Shown here: positions 41,249-51,043 of the stretch, piece by piece
Position numbering within the stretch: the first letter of the stretch is position 1
Layout of the letters: each line of letters opens with the position of its first letter
The notes under the pieces: generated by a model
The model's database searches: none
What the model was told of the DNA's origin: nothing
What the model saw: the letters and a program-made list of their open reading frames with translations, nothing else
Position numbers and translations under genes: made by a program
DNA from: Peribacillus alkalitolerans
GTDB taxonomy: Bacteria; Bacillota; Bacilli; Bacillales; DSM-1321
NCBI RefSeq assembly: GCF_010882125.1
Contig: NZ_JAAGVZ010000023.1
Span: 1-52,507 of the forward strand
Length of the DNA stretch: 52,507 bases
Direction: 5' to 3'

Positions 41249-42544
41249 ATGAACGCATTACAAATGAGTATAAGTGGGGAAAAGGACCGAAACGAAATAA
41301 AAAACCTATTCCTCTATTCTACAGGGAAGACCGTTTCGATATTTGGTACAGCTATTTATAATTTTGCGTTAGGTTTATATGTATTAAAGCTAACAGGGTC
41401 GGCGTTAAGTTTTGCAGTTACCCTCATTTTAGGAATTATTCCAATGATTATTATTAATCCGTTTGCCGGAGTGATTGCTGATAAATTCAATAAGAAGACA
41501 ATAGTTGTTTCGATGGACTTGGCTAACGGAGTGTTGTTAGTTTCTGTTTATGTGTTAAGTAATATATTTGGATTAAATCTATTTCTTATTTATGCTACTA
41601 CCTTTCTGATGACATTGTTTACTACCTTCTTTGGGGTAGGGCTGGAAGCAGCAAAGCCTAACATTGTGTCTGAAAAAATGTTGATGAATATTAATTCCAT
41701 TAGTAAAATTATTGATTCAGTCGCCTCTATTATGGGTCCAATGCTAGGGGGAATTGTGTTTGCGATCTTTGATATCAGAATTTTTATTATCATAAATGGA
41801 ATATCCTTCATCCTTTCCGGATTATCGATGATGATGATTAATTTCAAGCTTTTCAATCATCATTCAAATGAAAATTCTTCTGGTGGGAAAATTCATATTA
41901 TTAGAGATATAAAGGATGGATTTCACTATTTGTTAGAAAGAAAGAGTATCATGAATTTGTTTATCCTCTTAATTTCCTTAAATTTCTTTCTCGGTTTTGC
42001 TGTGACTATTCCATTACCATATATCATTAATACAGTTCTTGAGCTAGGTTCAAAGGAATTTGGTATTATCCAAGGGGCTTTCCCAGTAGGTATGATCTTA
42101 GGGGCTGTATTGGTAAAAAAAATCACTAAAAGAATATCCTATTCCTCTCTCTTAAAGTATTTAAGTTTTTCCTTATCGATTTTTATGATCATCACAGGAT
42201 TCCCAGTCATGCTGGGAGTTTTTCCATTGGATCCTATCTTTTATATCGTTTTTTACAGCGCTGTCTTGTTCTTTATTGGGGCCATCGTAGCGTTGATTGA
42301 TATACCTATTTCTTTTTTCATGCAAAAGGAGATTTCAGATGAATATAGGGGCAGAGTAATCAGCATTGGTATTAGTATAGGGAAAACGATGCTTCCTGTG
42401 GCGATGCTGACTTCAGGAGTTCTGTTAAACTTTATTCCATCTTATATCATGCCTATTGCAGGTGGAATGCTATTCCTTCTATTCAATATACGTTCCTCGA
42501 CTAAGTTAAACATTGAACTTACTTCAGAAAAAATTGGTACTTAA
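41249..42544 (+). CDS. Major facilitator superfamily efflux transporter
   Basis: A 431-residue protein with about 12 hydrophobic helices. The MFS motif between helices 2 and 3 is NPFAGVIADKFNKKTIVV. Similar to the macrolide/drug exporter branch of Bacillus MFS proteins (MefA/YfiS-like architecture); the substrate cannot be read. GCGAGGTGGATGATTC precedes the ATG. It lies 118 bases after the MerR-methyltransferase gene with its own promoter. Confidence 0.9.
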   Translation: MNALQMSISGEKDRNEIKNLFLYSTGKTVSIFGTAIYNFALGLYVLKLTGSALSFAVTLILGIIPMIIINPFAGVIADKFNKKTIVVSMDLANGVLLVSVYVLSNIFGLNLFLIYATTFLMTLFTTFFGVGLEAAKPNIVSEKMLMNINSISKIIDSVASIMGPMLGGIVFAIFDIRIFIIINGISFILSGLSMMMINFKLFNHHSNENSSGGKIHIIRDIKDGFHYLLERKSIMNLFILLISLNFFLGFAVTIPLPYIINTVLELGSKEFGIIQGAFPVGMILGAVLVKKITKRISYSSLLKYLSFSLSIFMIITGFPVMLGVFPLDPIFYIVFYSAVLFFIGAIVALIDIPISFFMQKEISDEYRGRVISIGISIGKTMLPVAMLTSGVLLNFIPSYIMPIAGGMLFLLFNIRSSTKLNIELTSEKIGT

Positions 42545-42697
42545 TATGTTATTTTTCAAAGGAAAAGTGCCAAAAGGAAGTAGTCGTGTTCAGCAGATTC
42601 ATATTTATAGATTATAATTGCTAAGTTAATCCCCAATGTGTATTAAGCTGCATATACTTTTTATTAGCCTATGCACTTTAATAAGGAGAGAACGCAT

Positions 42698-43156
42698 GTG
42701 GATACTACTCAAAACTTTTCTTTAAGTTTGCCCCATCCATCTCGCTGGGGGCTTAGCACTGAAATCGGAGGAAGAGCAATTGTAAGAGCTGTATTAACCA
42801 TCAACTCTGTCTCTGGGAATATGGTAATAGGAACTGCCAATTTTCGAGGTTCACCGATCCCAATCAGTGGATATTGGGATGAAAATACTAAACAGATAAG
42901 GTTTGATACACCTTATGCATCCTATTCAGGTCAATTACAAATTTTTGATGATGTAACCATCAGAATTCGTCATTTGATTTTAAGTGGACGTTTTGTAATG
43001 AAGCCTCCTTCTTTACAGGCAGGGCAGTATGGAAATTGGATTGCTACAACGAATACCATACTTACTGGAACACCTATAAACAGCACTTCCGTCCCTCCAG
43101 TTGGTGCCTTTTTAACTTCTGATTTGCTTTTTAATACGCCTCGAATATTTTATTAA
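42698..43156 (+). CDS. Unknown beta-rich protein, 152 residues
   Basis: GTG 42698 is preceded by AAGGAGAGAACGCAT; an ATG at 42671 is also in frame but lacks a Shine-Dalgarno. The sequence (PHPSRWGLSTEIGGRAIVRA, MVIGTANFRGSPIPISGYWD) alternates short beta-prone strands with glycines and has no signal peptide. I do not recognise it. The pattern would fit a small beta-barrel or lipocalin-like fold. Confidence 0.68.
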   Translation: MDTTQNFSLSLPHPSRWGLSTEIGGRAIVRAVLTINSVSGNMVIGTANFRGSPIPISGYWDENTKQIRFDTPYASYSGQLQIFDDVTIRIRHLILSGRFVMKPPSLQAGQYGNWIATTNTILTGTPINSTSVPPVGAFLTSDLLFNTPRIFY

Positions 43157-43227
43157 CCTGTTAATAAAAAGTTTTAAAATATAAGTGGTTGGGAAAATAA
43201 AATAATTTATCATGTAGAAAATAATAC

Positions 43228-43252
43228 AGCCTGGATTCTACCGGGCTATTCT
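43228..43252 (+). terminator. Weak hairpin after the beta-rich gene
   Basis: AGCC.GG / CC.GGCT stem with one mismatch and TATTCTT after it. Confidence 0.4.
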
Positions 43253-43330
43253 TACATCTCATATTATGAATGTAGTTGAAGCTTCATCCGAAAGGATTCA
43301 AAATCCATGATGTTTATTTAACATGGAAAA

Positions 43331-43373
43331 TGAAAAGCCGATTCTTCCTAGCACGGGGAATCGGCTTTTTCTA
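43331..43373 (-). terminator. Terminator of the M24-M24-EutH operon
   Basis: AAAAAGCCGATTC / GAATCGGCTTTTT stem ends just before the last gene's stop codon. Confidence 0.85.
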
Positions 43374-43374
43374 G

Positions 43375-44472
43375 TTAGATTTTTTCACTTCTTTTTGTTG
43401 CAATCAAGGCCAATACTACTGCTAAAAATCCCGCGGTTAGTTTACCGACAATTAGTGGAATGACAAAGGTTTTCTCCAAGCCAGCTACAAATCCTAAATG
43501 ACTGCCAAATACAAATGCGCCACTGACGGCAAATGCAGTGTTAACGACTTTACCGCGTTGATCCATTTCGTGTAAAGTGGCAAACATCGGAATGTGATGT
43601 GCGAAGGATGCAATAAAACCACCTAATGCTTGTTGATTCATGCCTAGCTTTTTACCAAGTAATACAAAAGGCTTCTGTAAAACTTTAACTAAAACAAATA
43701 CAAACGGAAAGGCGCCGGCAAGCATCATGGTAATTTTACCGACCGTTACAAATCCTTCTGATAGCGGCATCATCCCTGGGATTAAAACAAATCCTGTTAA
43801 AGTTTCAATGATAATTGAAACAAGGCCAATAATAATGATCACTTCAATTCCTTTTCCAAACCATGTAAATCCACGAATCATCATGGTTTGAAAGCTTAAC
43901 ATACCGATGGCGATTAAGACGGAAATGAGTATGGAAGGCAGCAAATTTTTTAACATCCATACAAATTCAAATCCTGCTACAAATCCTCCTGCTAAACAGC
44001 CGAATGGAACCGTCATTAGTCCAATCAAAATCCCTTTAGCAAAGAAGGGGTGATCCTTTTTTTGAACGATACTTAGGGCGACTGGAATGGTAAATACAAT
44101 GGTAGGACCCATCATCGTACCTAAAAACACCCAAGAAAATAATGCAGCATCACTGGACAGTGCCATTTCATTTGCTAAAGAGTATCCACCCATATCTAGT
44201 GCTAAAAACGTGGATGAAAACATCGCTGGATCAGCCCCAAGAAATTGGTAGACTGGTGATACAATCGGGGTCAATAATTGAGCTAATACAGGTGATAATG
44301 AAATCATCCCGACCATTGAAAGCGCTAAAGGCCCCATAGCTTGAAAGGCGTCTTTGAATTTTTGACCGACTCCAAACCGATTGCCTAGCAGATAATCCAC
44401 TGCCCCTAAGACCATAAATCCTGTCATGATAATAATTATGATTTCATTCACTCGAACACGACCACCATTCAT
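43375..44472 (-). CDS. EutH-family membrane permease
   Basis: A 365-residue, roughly ten-helix protein of the EutH family (ethanolamine transporter of Salmonella and Listeria). Motifs: FMVLGAVDYLLGNRFGVGQKF, SMVGMISLSPVLAQL, LALDMGGYSLANEMA and GGFIASFAHHIPMFATL. No other eut gene is in the window. It is the last gene of a sigma-54 unit with two M24 peptidases, so its substrate may be something those enzymes handle. The start is uncertain: ATG 44472 has no good Shine-Dalgarno and GTG 44451 is possible. Confidence 0.88.
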   Translation of the reverse strand: MNGGRVRVNEIIIIIMTGFMVLGAVDYLLGNRFGVGQKFKDAFQAMGPLALSMVGMISLSPVLAQLLTPIVSPVYQFLGADPAMFSSTFLALDMGGYSLANEMALSSDAALFSWVFLGTMMGPTIVFTIPVALSIVQKKDHPFFAKGILIGLMTVPFGCLAGGFVAGFEFVWMLKNLLPSILISVLIAIGMLSFQTMMIRGFTWFGKGIEVIIIIGLVSIIIETLTGFVLIPGMMPLSEGFVTVGKITMMLAGAFPFVFVLVKVLQKPFVLLGKKLGMNQQALGGFIASFAHHIPMFATLHEMDQRGKVVNTAFAVSGAFVFGSHLGFVAGLEKTFVIPLIVGKLTAGFLAVVLALIATKRSEKI

Positions 44473-44518
44473 GTAAAAGGTCAGCTTAGATTTAGTATGA
44501 CCTTTCTTTTTTAAATGC

Positions 44519-45583
44519 TTACAAAATCAGCAAATCCTTGGTTGAATGGGTAATGATTTCATAGCCTTTGTCTGTTACGACCACATCATCCTCAATTCTG
44601 CACCCACCCCATCCTGGGATATAAATTCCAGGCTCGACGGTAACTACCATACCTGATTTAAGAACTTCTTCACTTTTGTCAGAAAGACGGAGCGGTTCAT
44701 GCACTTCTAATCCTAGCCCGTGACCTGTTGAATGCCCAAAACGTTGACCATAGCCTTTTTCAGTAATATAGTCTCTCGTGAAATCGTCAATCCTTTTCGC
44801 TTTTTCACCTGATCGAATCGCCTCAGTCCCACGTTTTAACGCTTCTAAAACGGTATGATAAATATTGCGAAACTCATCTGAACACTTCCCAACAGCTATT
44901 GTTCTCGTGATGTCGGAGCAATATCCCCTATACAAAGCACCAAAATCAAGAGTCACCATGTCTCCGTGCTCAATCACTTTTTCAGAAGCTACTCCATGAG
45001 GTAAGGCAGCCCTCTTCCCGGAAGCAACAATGATATTAAAGGACGAAGAAGAAGCACCTTGTCTGCGCATGAAAAATTCGAGTTCATCACGAATATCAAT
45101 TTCCGTTACGCCAGGTTTAATCATATTCAAAACATTATCAAATGCTTTATCGGCAATTGTGGCTGCCGTTCTCATAGTCTCTAATTCTACTTCATCCTTG
45201 ATTTCGCGAACCTTTTCAATAATATTTTCCAATTGGATAAATTGTACATTTGTATATTTTTGAAGTGAGGAGAAAGTTTTTAATGTCATAGCATTTGCTT
45301 CAACAGCGACTATTTGAATGCCTTGACGCTCGATTTCATTTGCAACCTCTTTTTCAATATTTCCATCATGAATGATAGTATTTGCATGTTTCACTTCGTC
45401 TTGAGCCTGTTCACCATAGCGGAAGTCTGTGATAAACGTTGCGCTATTCTTTGAAACCAGAACCATTCCAGCTGACCCTGTAAAACCTGTTGCATATCGA
45501 CGATTTTCACTTTTAGTTATTAAGATTGCATCAACTTCATTTTCAATAAGCTGCTTCTGTATTTTTTCGATTCTGTTCATCAT
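44519..45583 (-). CDS. M24-family Xaa-Pro peptidase-like protein (second copy)
   Basis: A 354-residue creatinase-fold protein. The N-terminal domain ends near 120. The C-terminal pita-bread domain has the M24 metal ligands: [19 protein letters not shown] (two Asp), FGHSTGHGLGLEVHE (His), VTVEPGIYIPG and IEDDVVV (two Glu). It starts 3 bases before the end of the preceding gene, so they are translationally coupled. Family members cleave Xaa-Pro dipeptides, creatine or related amides; which one is unknown. Confidence 0.9.
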   Translation of the reverse strand: MMNRIEKIQKQLIENEVDAILITKSENRRYATGFTGSAGMVLVSKNSATFITDFRYGEQAQDEVKHANTIIHDGNIEKEVANEIERQGIQIVAVEANAMTLKTFSSLQKYTNVQFIQLENIIEKVREIKDEVELETMRTAATIADKAFDNVLNMIKPGVTEIDIRDELEFFMRRQGASSSSFNIIVASGKRAALPHGVASEKVIEHGDMVTLDFGALYRGYCSDITRTIAVGKCSDEFRNIYHTVLEALKRGTEAIRSGEKAKRIDDFTRDYITEKGYGQRFGHSTGHGLGLEVHEPLRLSDKSEEVLKSGMVVTVEPGIYIPGWGGCRIEDDVVVTDKGYEIITHSTKDLLIL

Positions 45584-46686
45584 TTTTTCTCTCCTTGTAC
45601 AATCATCATGTTTTTCGGGAATTTTGTTAATACTTCATAGCCACTGTCCGTAATGACAACATCGTCTTCAATTCGAACACCACCAAGCCCAGGGACATAT
45701 ATACCTGGTTCAATGGTAACCACCATGCCTCGTTTTAAAACGTCATCATTCGCTTCGTTCATAGAAGGTGCCTCATGAACATCAATTCCTAAGCCATGTC
45801 CGATTCGATGCGGGAAATAATCACCATAGCCAGCCGTTTGAATTACTTCTCTTGCAGCTAGGTCAACATTACCAATTCTAGTCCCTGACTTACATGCATT
45901 TATTCCAGCTACATTTGATTGCAAAACCGTATTATAAATCGCCTGTAGTTCATGAGTGATATTACCAAACAGGACGGTTCTTGTAATATCTGAACAATAT
46001 CCTTTATATTTCACACCTAAATCAAAAAGGACAGTATCTCCTTTTTTTAATGTATTATCACCTGACACGCCATGCGGGTTACTTGCATTTTCCCCAAACA
46101 AAACGATTGGAGGGAACGACATTTCTCTTATTCCTTTTTTCTTTAATTCATATTCAATCTTTCCTAGTACTTCAAGTTCAGTGATTCCTTCTGTTAAGGC
46201 TTCTATCCCCACGTATACTCCTAAATCAGCAAAAGAGGCTGCTTCTCGTAAAATTTCAAGTTCATTGTCATCTTTTACTAGTCGCATCTCCGTTAGCTTT
46301 CGATCTAGGGATCTAAATTCTATATCACCCAAAATTTGTTGCAGGTTTTCGATATAAGAATAAGAAATTTCATGCTTCTCAACTGCAAATCTCGTTAATT
46401 CTTGTCTAGATTCAATAACATTGCGAACAAGTACCCACGGATGATCTGAGTCTGTATAACTGATAATCGGATAGTTCCATCCTGCATCCTTCAGCATGGG
46501 AACTTCCATAGCAGGTGTAACAAAGATGGGTTCTCCATTTTCAAAGACGAAAATTCCAACAAACCGTTCGTGTGGATTGTAATCGAAATTCGATAAATAA
46601 AAAATATTATGGCGCGATGTTACTAAGCCGCCTGAAATGCTTTCTTCTTTCAAATAATTTTGCAATGCTTGCAATCGGTCATTCAT
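45580..46686 (-). CDS. M24-family Xaa-Pro peptidase-like protein (first copy)
   Basis: A 368-residue paralogue of the downstream gene. Metal-site motifs are [34 protein letters not shown] and [35 protein letters not shown] precedes the ATG. It is the first gene of a unit driven by a sigma-54 promoter 48 bases upstream. Two adjacent, non-identical M24 genes plus a permease suggest a dedicated catabolic pathway for one substrate type. Confidence 0.9.
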   Translation of the reverse strand: MNDRLQALQNYLKEESISGGLVTSRHNIFYLSNFDYNPHERFVGIFVFENGEPIFVTPAMEVPMLKDAGWNYPIISYTDSDHPWVLVRNVIESRQELTRFAVEKHEISYSYIENLQQILGDIEFRSLDRKLTEMRLVKDDNELEILREAASFADLGVYVGIEALTEGITELEVLGKIEYELKKKGIREMSFPPIVLFGENASNPHGVSGDNTLKKGDTVLFDLGVKYKGYCSDITRTVLFGNITHELQAIYNTVLQSNVAGINACKSGTRIGNVDLAAREVIQTAGYGDYFPHRIGHGLGIDVHEAPSMNEANDDVLKRGMVVTIEPGIYVPGLGGVRIEDDVVITDSGYEVLTKFPKNMMIVQGEKK

Positions 46687-46733
46687 GCCCCATTCTCCTT
46701 TAATATAATGATAAATCTGCTCTTGAAGAATTG

Positions 46734-46750
46734 ATGCAAGTATTGTGCCA
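46734..46750 (-). promoter_or_regulatory. Sigma-54 (SigL) -24/-12 promoter
   Basis: On the minus strand TGGCAC-AATAC-TTGCAT matches the sigma-54 consensus at all conserved positions, with correct 5-base spacing. It lies 48 bases before the first M24 gene. Confidence 0.92.
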
Positions 46751-46801
46751 TCAAGAAAGCTTAATACCTAAAGTAAATGTCAAATGGAGTGTAAAGATTA
46801 A

Positions 46802-46840
46802 TAGACAATAATAGGTGTATACTGTCTAGGTTTTTAGACA
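46802..46840. promoter_or_regulatory. Possible enhancer (UAS) for the sigma-54 activator
   Basis: TAGACA (46802-46807), TGTCTA (46823-46828) and TAGACA (46835-46840) form inverted and direct half-sites 60-90 bases upstream of the -24 element, the usual distance for an enhancer-binding protein. Confidence 0.5.
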
Positions 46841-46843
46841 ATA

Positions 46844-46882
46844 AAAAAACAGTGCATCAGCAAATGAGAGGCACTGTTTTCT
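46844..46882 (-). terminator. Terminator of the sigma-54 activator gene
   Basis: AAAACAGTGC / GCACTGTTTT stem with seven Ts separates the activator gene from the operon it faces. Confidence 0.85.
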
Positions 46883-46886
46883 AGCA

Positions 46887-48581
46887 TTAATGCTTAATAT
46901 TTAATTTTTTCATTTTATTGTATAAAGTAGCTCGAGAAATTCCTAGTTTTTTAGCGGCGGAGAGTTTATTTCCATTCTCCATTTGAATGGCTTCCATAAT
47001 TTTATTTCTCTCAAATTCATTTAGATCTATCTGCAAAGAATCATCAGTATATAAAGACGAAGAGGTAGCCTGCATCAGTTTATGTGGTAAAGCACCGACC
47101 GAGATGCTACCGTCTCCTGATAATAACACCAATCGTTCAATGACATTTCGAAGTTCTCTAACATTTCCAGGCCAATCGTATTTTAATATGATGGAAGTGA
47201 CCTGGGGATCTACGACTTCTATGTTCCGATGGTACAGTATTGAAAATTCATTGATAAAAAGATGAATGAGCTCCATGATGTCTTCTTTTCGTTCTCTCAA
47301 TGGAGGAATCGTTATGGATAAAATGTTCAGTCGATAATATAGGTCTTCTCGGAAGGCGTTCGCTTCTACCATTCTTTCTAAATCCTTATTTGTAGCAGCG
47401 ATGATTCTACAGTTGGCTAATAGTTGCTCTGTACCCCCGACACGATAATACGTTTTATCTTGAAGCACACGAAGTAGCTTTACTTGCATATCCAATGGTA
47501 AGTCACCAATTTCATCGAGAAAAAGGGTACCGCCATTTGCTAACTCAAGTTTTCCTGGCTTACCCTTAGCATCTGCCCCTGAAAATGCTCCTTTTTCATA
47601 GCCGAAAAATTCACTCTCAAACAACGACGGAGTGATCGCACCACAGTTTACAGCGATAAATGGAGAGTCTGATTCTTTGTAATAATGAATTGCTTTTGCA
47701 AAGACTTCTTTTCCAACTCCTGTTTCACCAAGCAATAAAATGTTTGCACTAGTCTCAGACATTTTCTTGGATAACAAAATCGTTTCTTTAATAAGTTGGC
47801 TCGAACCTCTAATTTGTTGAAAGGAGTCCTGTGACGATTGAAGCCTTGAAACCTCCTTCTGAAGTTGAAGGATTTTGGAGGAAGCATACATAAGCTCTTG
47901 ATTCATTAACACTTGACTTGTAATATCCGTTTCTGCAGCTACTGCACCAACAATTCGATCTTCGATAATGATAGGACTACTATTAATCATAACAAATAGG
48001 TCTTCGCGTGGCTTATGCTGCTTGTGCCGAAACGATTCTCCAGTTTCCATCGTAACTTTATTTAACAGCATCTCCCTAGGAAAAAACTGTTCCATCTCTT
48101 TTCCAATAATCTCCTCTTTTGCAATAGAAAAAATCCGTTCTGCCCCAGGAGTCCACACCACCGTTTTCCCGGCTTCATCCACAATCGTGACAGATCCATC
48201 CATTGTATCTATCATCGTATTAAAATAAGCATGTAAATACTGATAAGAATCAAAAACTCTATTAAGTAAATTAGGGGCATCTACATAGCCCATGATTGAA
48301 CCTTCATCATCCGTAATGACTATTATATCGGACGTTTGCAATCGCTGAATCACGTCCTGGATAGAAGCATTGCTCTTAAAAACAATCGCTTCCTTCCAAT
48401 GAAAATTCTCGATATTTTCGCTTTTATGAGAAAGGTATTCGCTTTTCCTTAACATCCATACAGTATTTCGATGCTGTTTAAACACAAATGCAGCTTCACA
48501 TTCTATTCTTTTATCTAATTCGGAAAGCAATACAAAATCCGTTTGAATTAAGGTCTTTAAAAGAGGAAGCAGATGCTTCAT
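46887..48581 (-). CDS. Sigma-54-dependent activator (PAS, AAA+, Fis-type HTH)
   Basis: A 564-residue enhancer-binding protein. The N-terminal sensory part (1-240) contains a CBS-like half ([14 protein letters not shown]) and a PAS domain ([17 protein letters not shown] on). The AAA+ domain (about 265-500) has Walker A GETGVGKE, the sigma-54-contact loop GAFSGA (usually GAFTGA), Walker [11 protein letters not shown] and the [11 protein letters not shown] arginine region. The C-terminal Fis-like HTH is [20 protein letters not shown]. It is upstream of and parallel to the M24/EutH operon and most likely activates it. Confidence 0.95.
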   Translation of the reverse strand: MKHLLPLLKTLIQTDFVLLSELDKRIECEAAFVFKQHRNTVWMLRKSEYLSHKSENIENFHWKEAIVFKSNASIQDVIQRLQTSDIIVITDDEGSIMGYVDAPNLLNRVFDSYQYLHAYFNTMIDTMDGSVTIVDEAGKTVVWTPGAERIFSIAKEEIIGKEMEQFFPREMLLNKVTMETGESFRHKQHKPREDLFVMINSSPIIIEDRIVGAVAAETDITSQVLMNQELMYASSKILQLQKEVSRLQSSQDSFQQIRGSSQLIKETILLSKKMSETSANILLLGETGVGKEVFAKAIHYYKESDSPFIAVNCGAITPSLFESEFFGYEKGAFSGADAKGKPGKLELANGGTLFLDEIGDLPLDMQVKLLRVLQDKTYYRVGGTEQLLANCRIIAATNKDLERMVEANAFREDLYYRLNILSITIPPLRERKEDIMELIHLFINEFSILYHRNIEVVDPQVTSIILKYDWPGNVRELRNVIERLVLLSGDGSISVGALPHKLMQATSSSLYTDDSLQIDLNEFERNKIMEAIQMENGNKLSAAKKLGISRATLYNKMKKLNIKH

Positions 48582-49181
48582 GATGATCCACCACCTAAAC
48601 GACTATTCTTACTATTACTCTATCATGTTGGAGCCCCTGTGTCTTGAATGACTGGAGCCGTTTCTGATGGTTAAATTTTGGTAAAGTAGCTGTTTAATAG
48701 AACAGCTTCCTTTTGAATCTTGATTATTGTACAGAAAGATAGATATTGAAGAAAATTTAGTAGAATTCCACGCTCGTCCAAACATAAATCAATTTTTAGC
48801 ATTTAATAAGGATGAGGAATACTTAAAATTCTAATTTTGAAGAACTAGAATCTATATTAAATCGTAAATCTACGTTTTTAGAAAATAAATTTTGATGAAA
48901 AAAATTTTATTTGAAAGAGTAATGCAGCCTTGAATAGGAAAATAGTTTGTACCACAATATTCATTTGATTCCTAGTATATACTGTATCAGACAAAAAAGT
49001 TAACTATAGCACCAATTCTTATCCAAGGAATTGGTGCTTATTTTATTGACGAGTATATGATGGAATTGTTTTGAATGGACATTGATAGTGTATTCAGAAA
49101 TATGTTGATAAAATATAGAAAACTGTATTAAGTATGAGCTTAATGAAATAAAAAAAGTATTAATAGAGATTGGAGATATTT
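48582..49181. other. Intergenic region with a decayed coding trace
   Basis: About 600 bases. At 48736-48895 two adjoining frames read coding-like peptides (IDIEENLVEFHARPNINQFL then, in another frame, NFEELESILNRKSTFLENKF) without a start codon, probably a frameshifted remnant. A good terminator (AGCACCAATTC / GAATTGGTGCT, 49008-49045) follows. Nothing else is recognisable. Confidence 0.45.
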
Positions 49182-51017
49182 ATGACCTATTCACTAGAAT
49201 CTATCGCATTTCTAGATCATGCCATAGATTTTGCAAAACTACATCAAAAGTTTAATAGGTTTAATCCTTTAAAAGTACTAAGAGTGGACCATTTCGAGAT
49301 TCGTCATTCCAATGTATTGGCTTGGTTGTTGGATTCCGGTGAGAATCATCAATTAGGGGATTTCTTTATTAAAAAATTGCTTTCAAGGTTATTAACAAGG
49401 AGCGAGAATGAAGAGAAATTAGCACAATTTGACTTCCTTCAATATATTTACACATCGTTCTCGGATGTGGAAGTATATCGTGAGGTAAAAACTGAGACAG
49501 GAAGATTTATTGATTTATTACTTGTTGCACCGAGACATAAGTTAGTGTTAGTGATTGAAAATAAATTCCATTCTTCCGAATCAGTTGGGCAGCTAGATAA
49601 TTACATAACTTTTGCTAGGAGTAAATACAAGGATTATACAATAGTCCCAGTTTTCCTAACGCTTAACAGTGATACTCCTACTCATATAGATTATTGGATT
49701 CTTGATTACAGTGATGTGCTAGAAATCATCACTTTACATTTAGAGTTACACTATGAATCTATTCCTGACAGCGTGTATGAATTTTTAAAACATTATACTG
49801 CTATATTGCAGGAAGAACTTGTACCTGATGATGAAATGATACAGCTTGCTTTAAATGTGTATCAATCAAATCGTGCTGCCGTAGATTTACTGTACTTAAG
49901 TCAACATGATGAGTTTCGCAATCAGCACAGAAATAAGCTAGCCTTTCAACAAATTGATACATTGACTAGTAGTGAAAAGCAGTTAATTAGTCGAATTTAC
50001 CAAAAAAAGAAACAAACCCTTGATTATATCTATCGTGTAGGGAGCAATGTATTGCGAGAGGCATTTTTATCATTTGTGCAGAAAGTGGAGTTTCCCGAAG
50101 AAGTCTATCAAGCGCATGTACGTGTACCCAACTTTATTTTGCCAGATTGGATAGACTTCATTGAAACTATTGGAGAACCAGAAAAGGGGTACTGGCTAGG
50201 GCATGGATTAATTATATGGTTTGAAAGAACCTGGGATGAAAGGTTAAAGCTTAACATTGAGGTAGGCCCGATTCCATTTGAGAACAGAGTGTCCTTATTA
50301 AAGGCTCTTGAAAAACAGGGTATTTCAATTCGTCCCTCTGCAAAAGAAGAAGGGAAAAAATATACAAAAATATATGTGAAAACGATCGATATAAGTGATT
50401 GGGCCAATAAAGATGGTATAGTAGCAGGGATGGAAAGACTTTATTACGATACAAGCTTTAAGGACACCATCAAAAACATTGCTTCTGCAATTGAATCTAT
50501 GCAATTACATGAAGCTGAATTGGAAGAAGATAGCCAAGTGGAATACAAGTCAATTCAAAGTGTGGATAGAATTCCTAAAGATGCATTCTTAAAGTTCGTT
50601 GAAAAAAATCATATAAAATCAGATGACTTCCAACTTCGAAATCGAGACTATTCATTTGTTTTACCTTTATTTAACGATCTTGAACAGAAGTATGGTAAAA
50701 CTAGAGAAAAATGGTGGTGGCATAACGGTGTATTCATATATTGGTTCGAACGGTTAGCTGATGATCGCTTAAAACTAACATTGGAGTTAGGACCATTGGA
50801 AATCGAAAATCGATTGAAAATACTAGAAGATTTAGAATCTCTTGGTTTAAATGTTTCATCTAAATCAAAACTTCCTTCAGCTAGATATACAAGAGTGTAT
50901 TCAAAATCGAAAGTGATAGTTAACTGGAACAATGAAATAGAAGTTTTAGAAACAATGCAGAAGCTTTTTAATGAGGAAAAAAATACGGAGATACTTGGAA
51001 TGTTAAGTTTACTATAA
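49182..51017 (+). CDS. PD-(D/E)XK nuclease family protein with duplicated C-terminal domain
   Basis: A 611-residue protein starting at ATG 49182 (TTGGAG upstream). Residues 30-60 carry the PDDEXK_4-type helix (HFEIRHSNVLAWLLDSGENH). The nuclease core has D111 in FIDLLLVAP and E126-x-K128 in VIENKF. After ~290, a ~135-residue domain occurs twice (about 292-427 and 466-598). Both copies share W..HG/NG..I.WFER..D.RLKL..E.GP...ENR and later YT.(I/V)Y.K. It is the first gene of a three-gene cassette with a MazG-like and an HNH protein, which implies DNA restriction or defence. Confidence 0.85.
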   Translation: MTYSLESIAFLDHAIDFAKLHQKFNRFNPLKVLRVDHFEIRHSNVLAWLLDSGENHQLGDFFIKKLLSRLLTRSENEEKLAQFDFLQYIYTSFSDVEVYREVKTETGRFIDLLLVAPRHKLVLVIENKFHSSESVGQLDNYITFARSKYKDYTIVPVFLTLNSDTPTHIDYWILDYSDVLEIITLHLELHYESIPDSVYEFLKHYTAILQEELVPDDEMIQLALNVYQSNRAAVDLLYLSQHDEFRNQHRNKLAFQQIDTLTSSEKQLISRIYQKKKQTLDYIYRVGSNVLREAFLSFVQKVEFPEEVYQAHVRVPNFILPDWIDFIETIGEPEKGYWLGHGLIIWFERTWDERLKLNIEVGPIPFENRVSLLKALEKQGISIRPSAKEEGKKYTKIYVKTIDISDWANKDGIVAGMERLYYDTSFKDTIKNIASAIESMQLHEAELEEDSQVEYKSIQSVDRIPKDAFLKFVEKNHIKSDDFQLRNRDYSFVLPLFNDLEQKYGKTREKWWWHNGVFIYWFERLADDRLKLTLELGPLEIENRLKILEDLESLGLNVSSKSKLPSARYTRVYSKSKVIVNWNNEIEVLETMQKLFNEEKNTEILGMLSLL

Positions 51018-51043
51018 TAAGTATGAAAGTAGGATGGGGATTC

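Noticed and set aside
43375-44472. Ethanolamine utilisation locus
   Set aside because: Only the EutH-like permease is present; no lyase, microcompartment or EutVW-type genes lie in the window.
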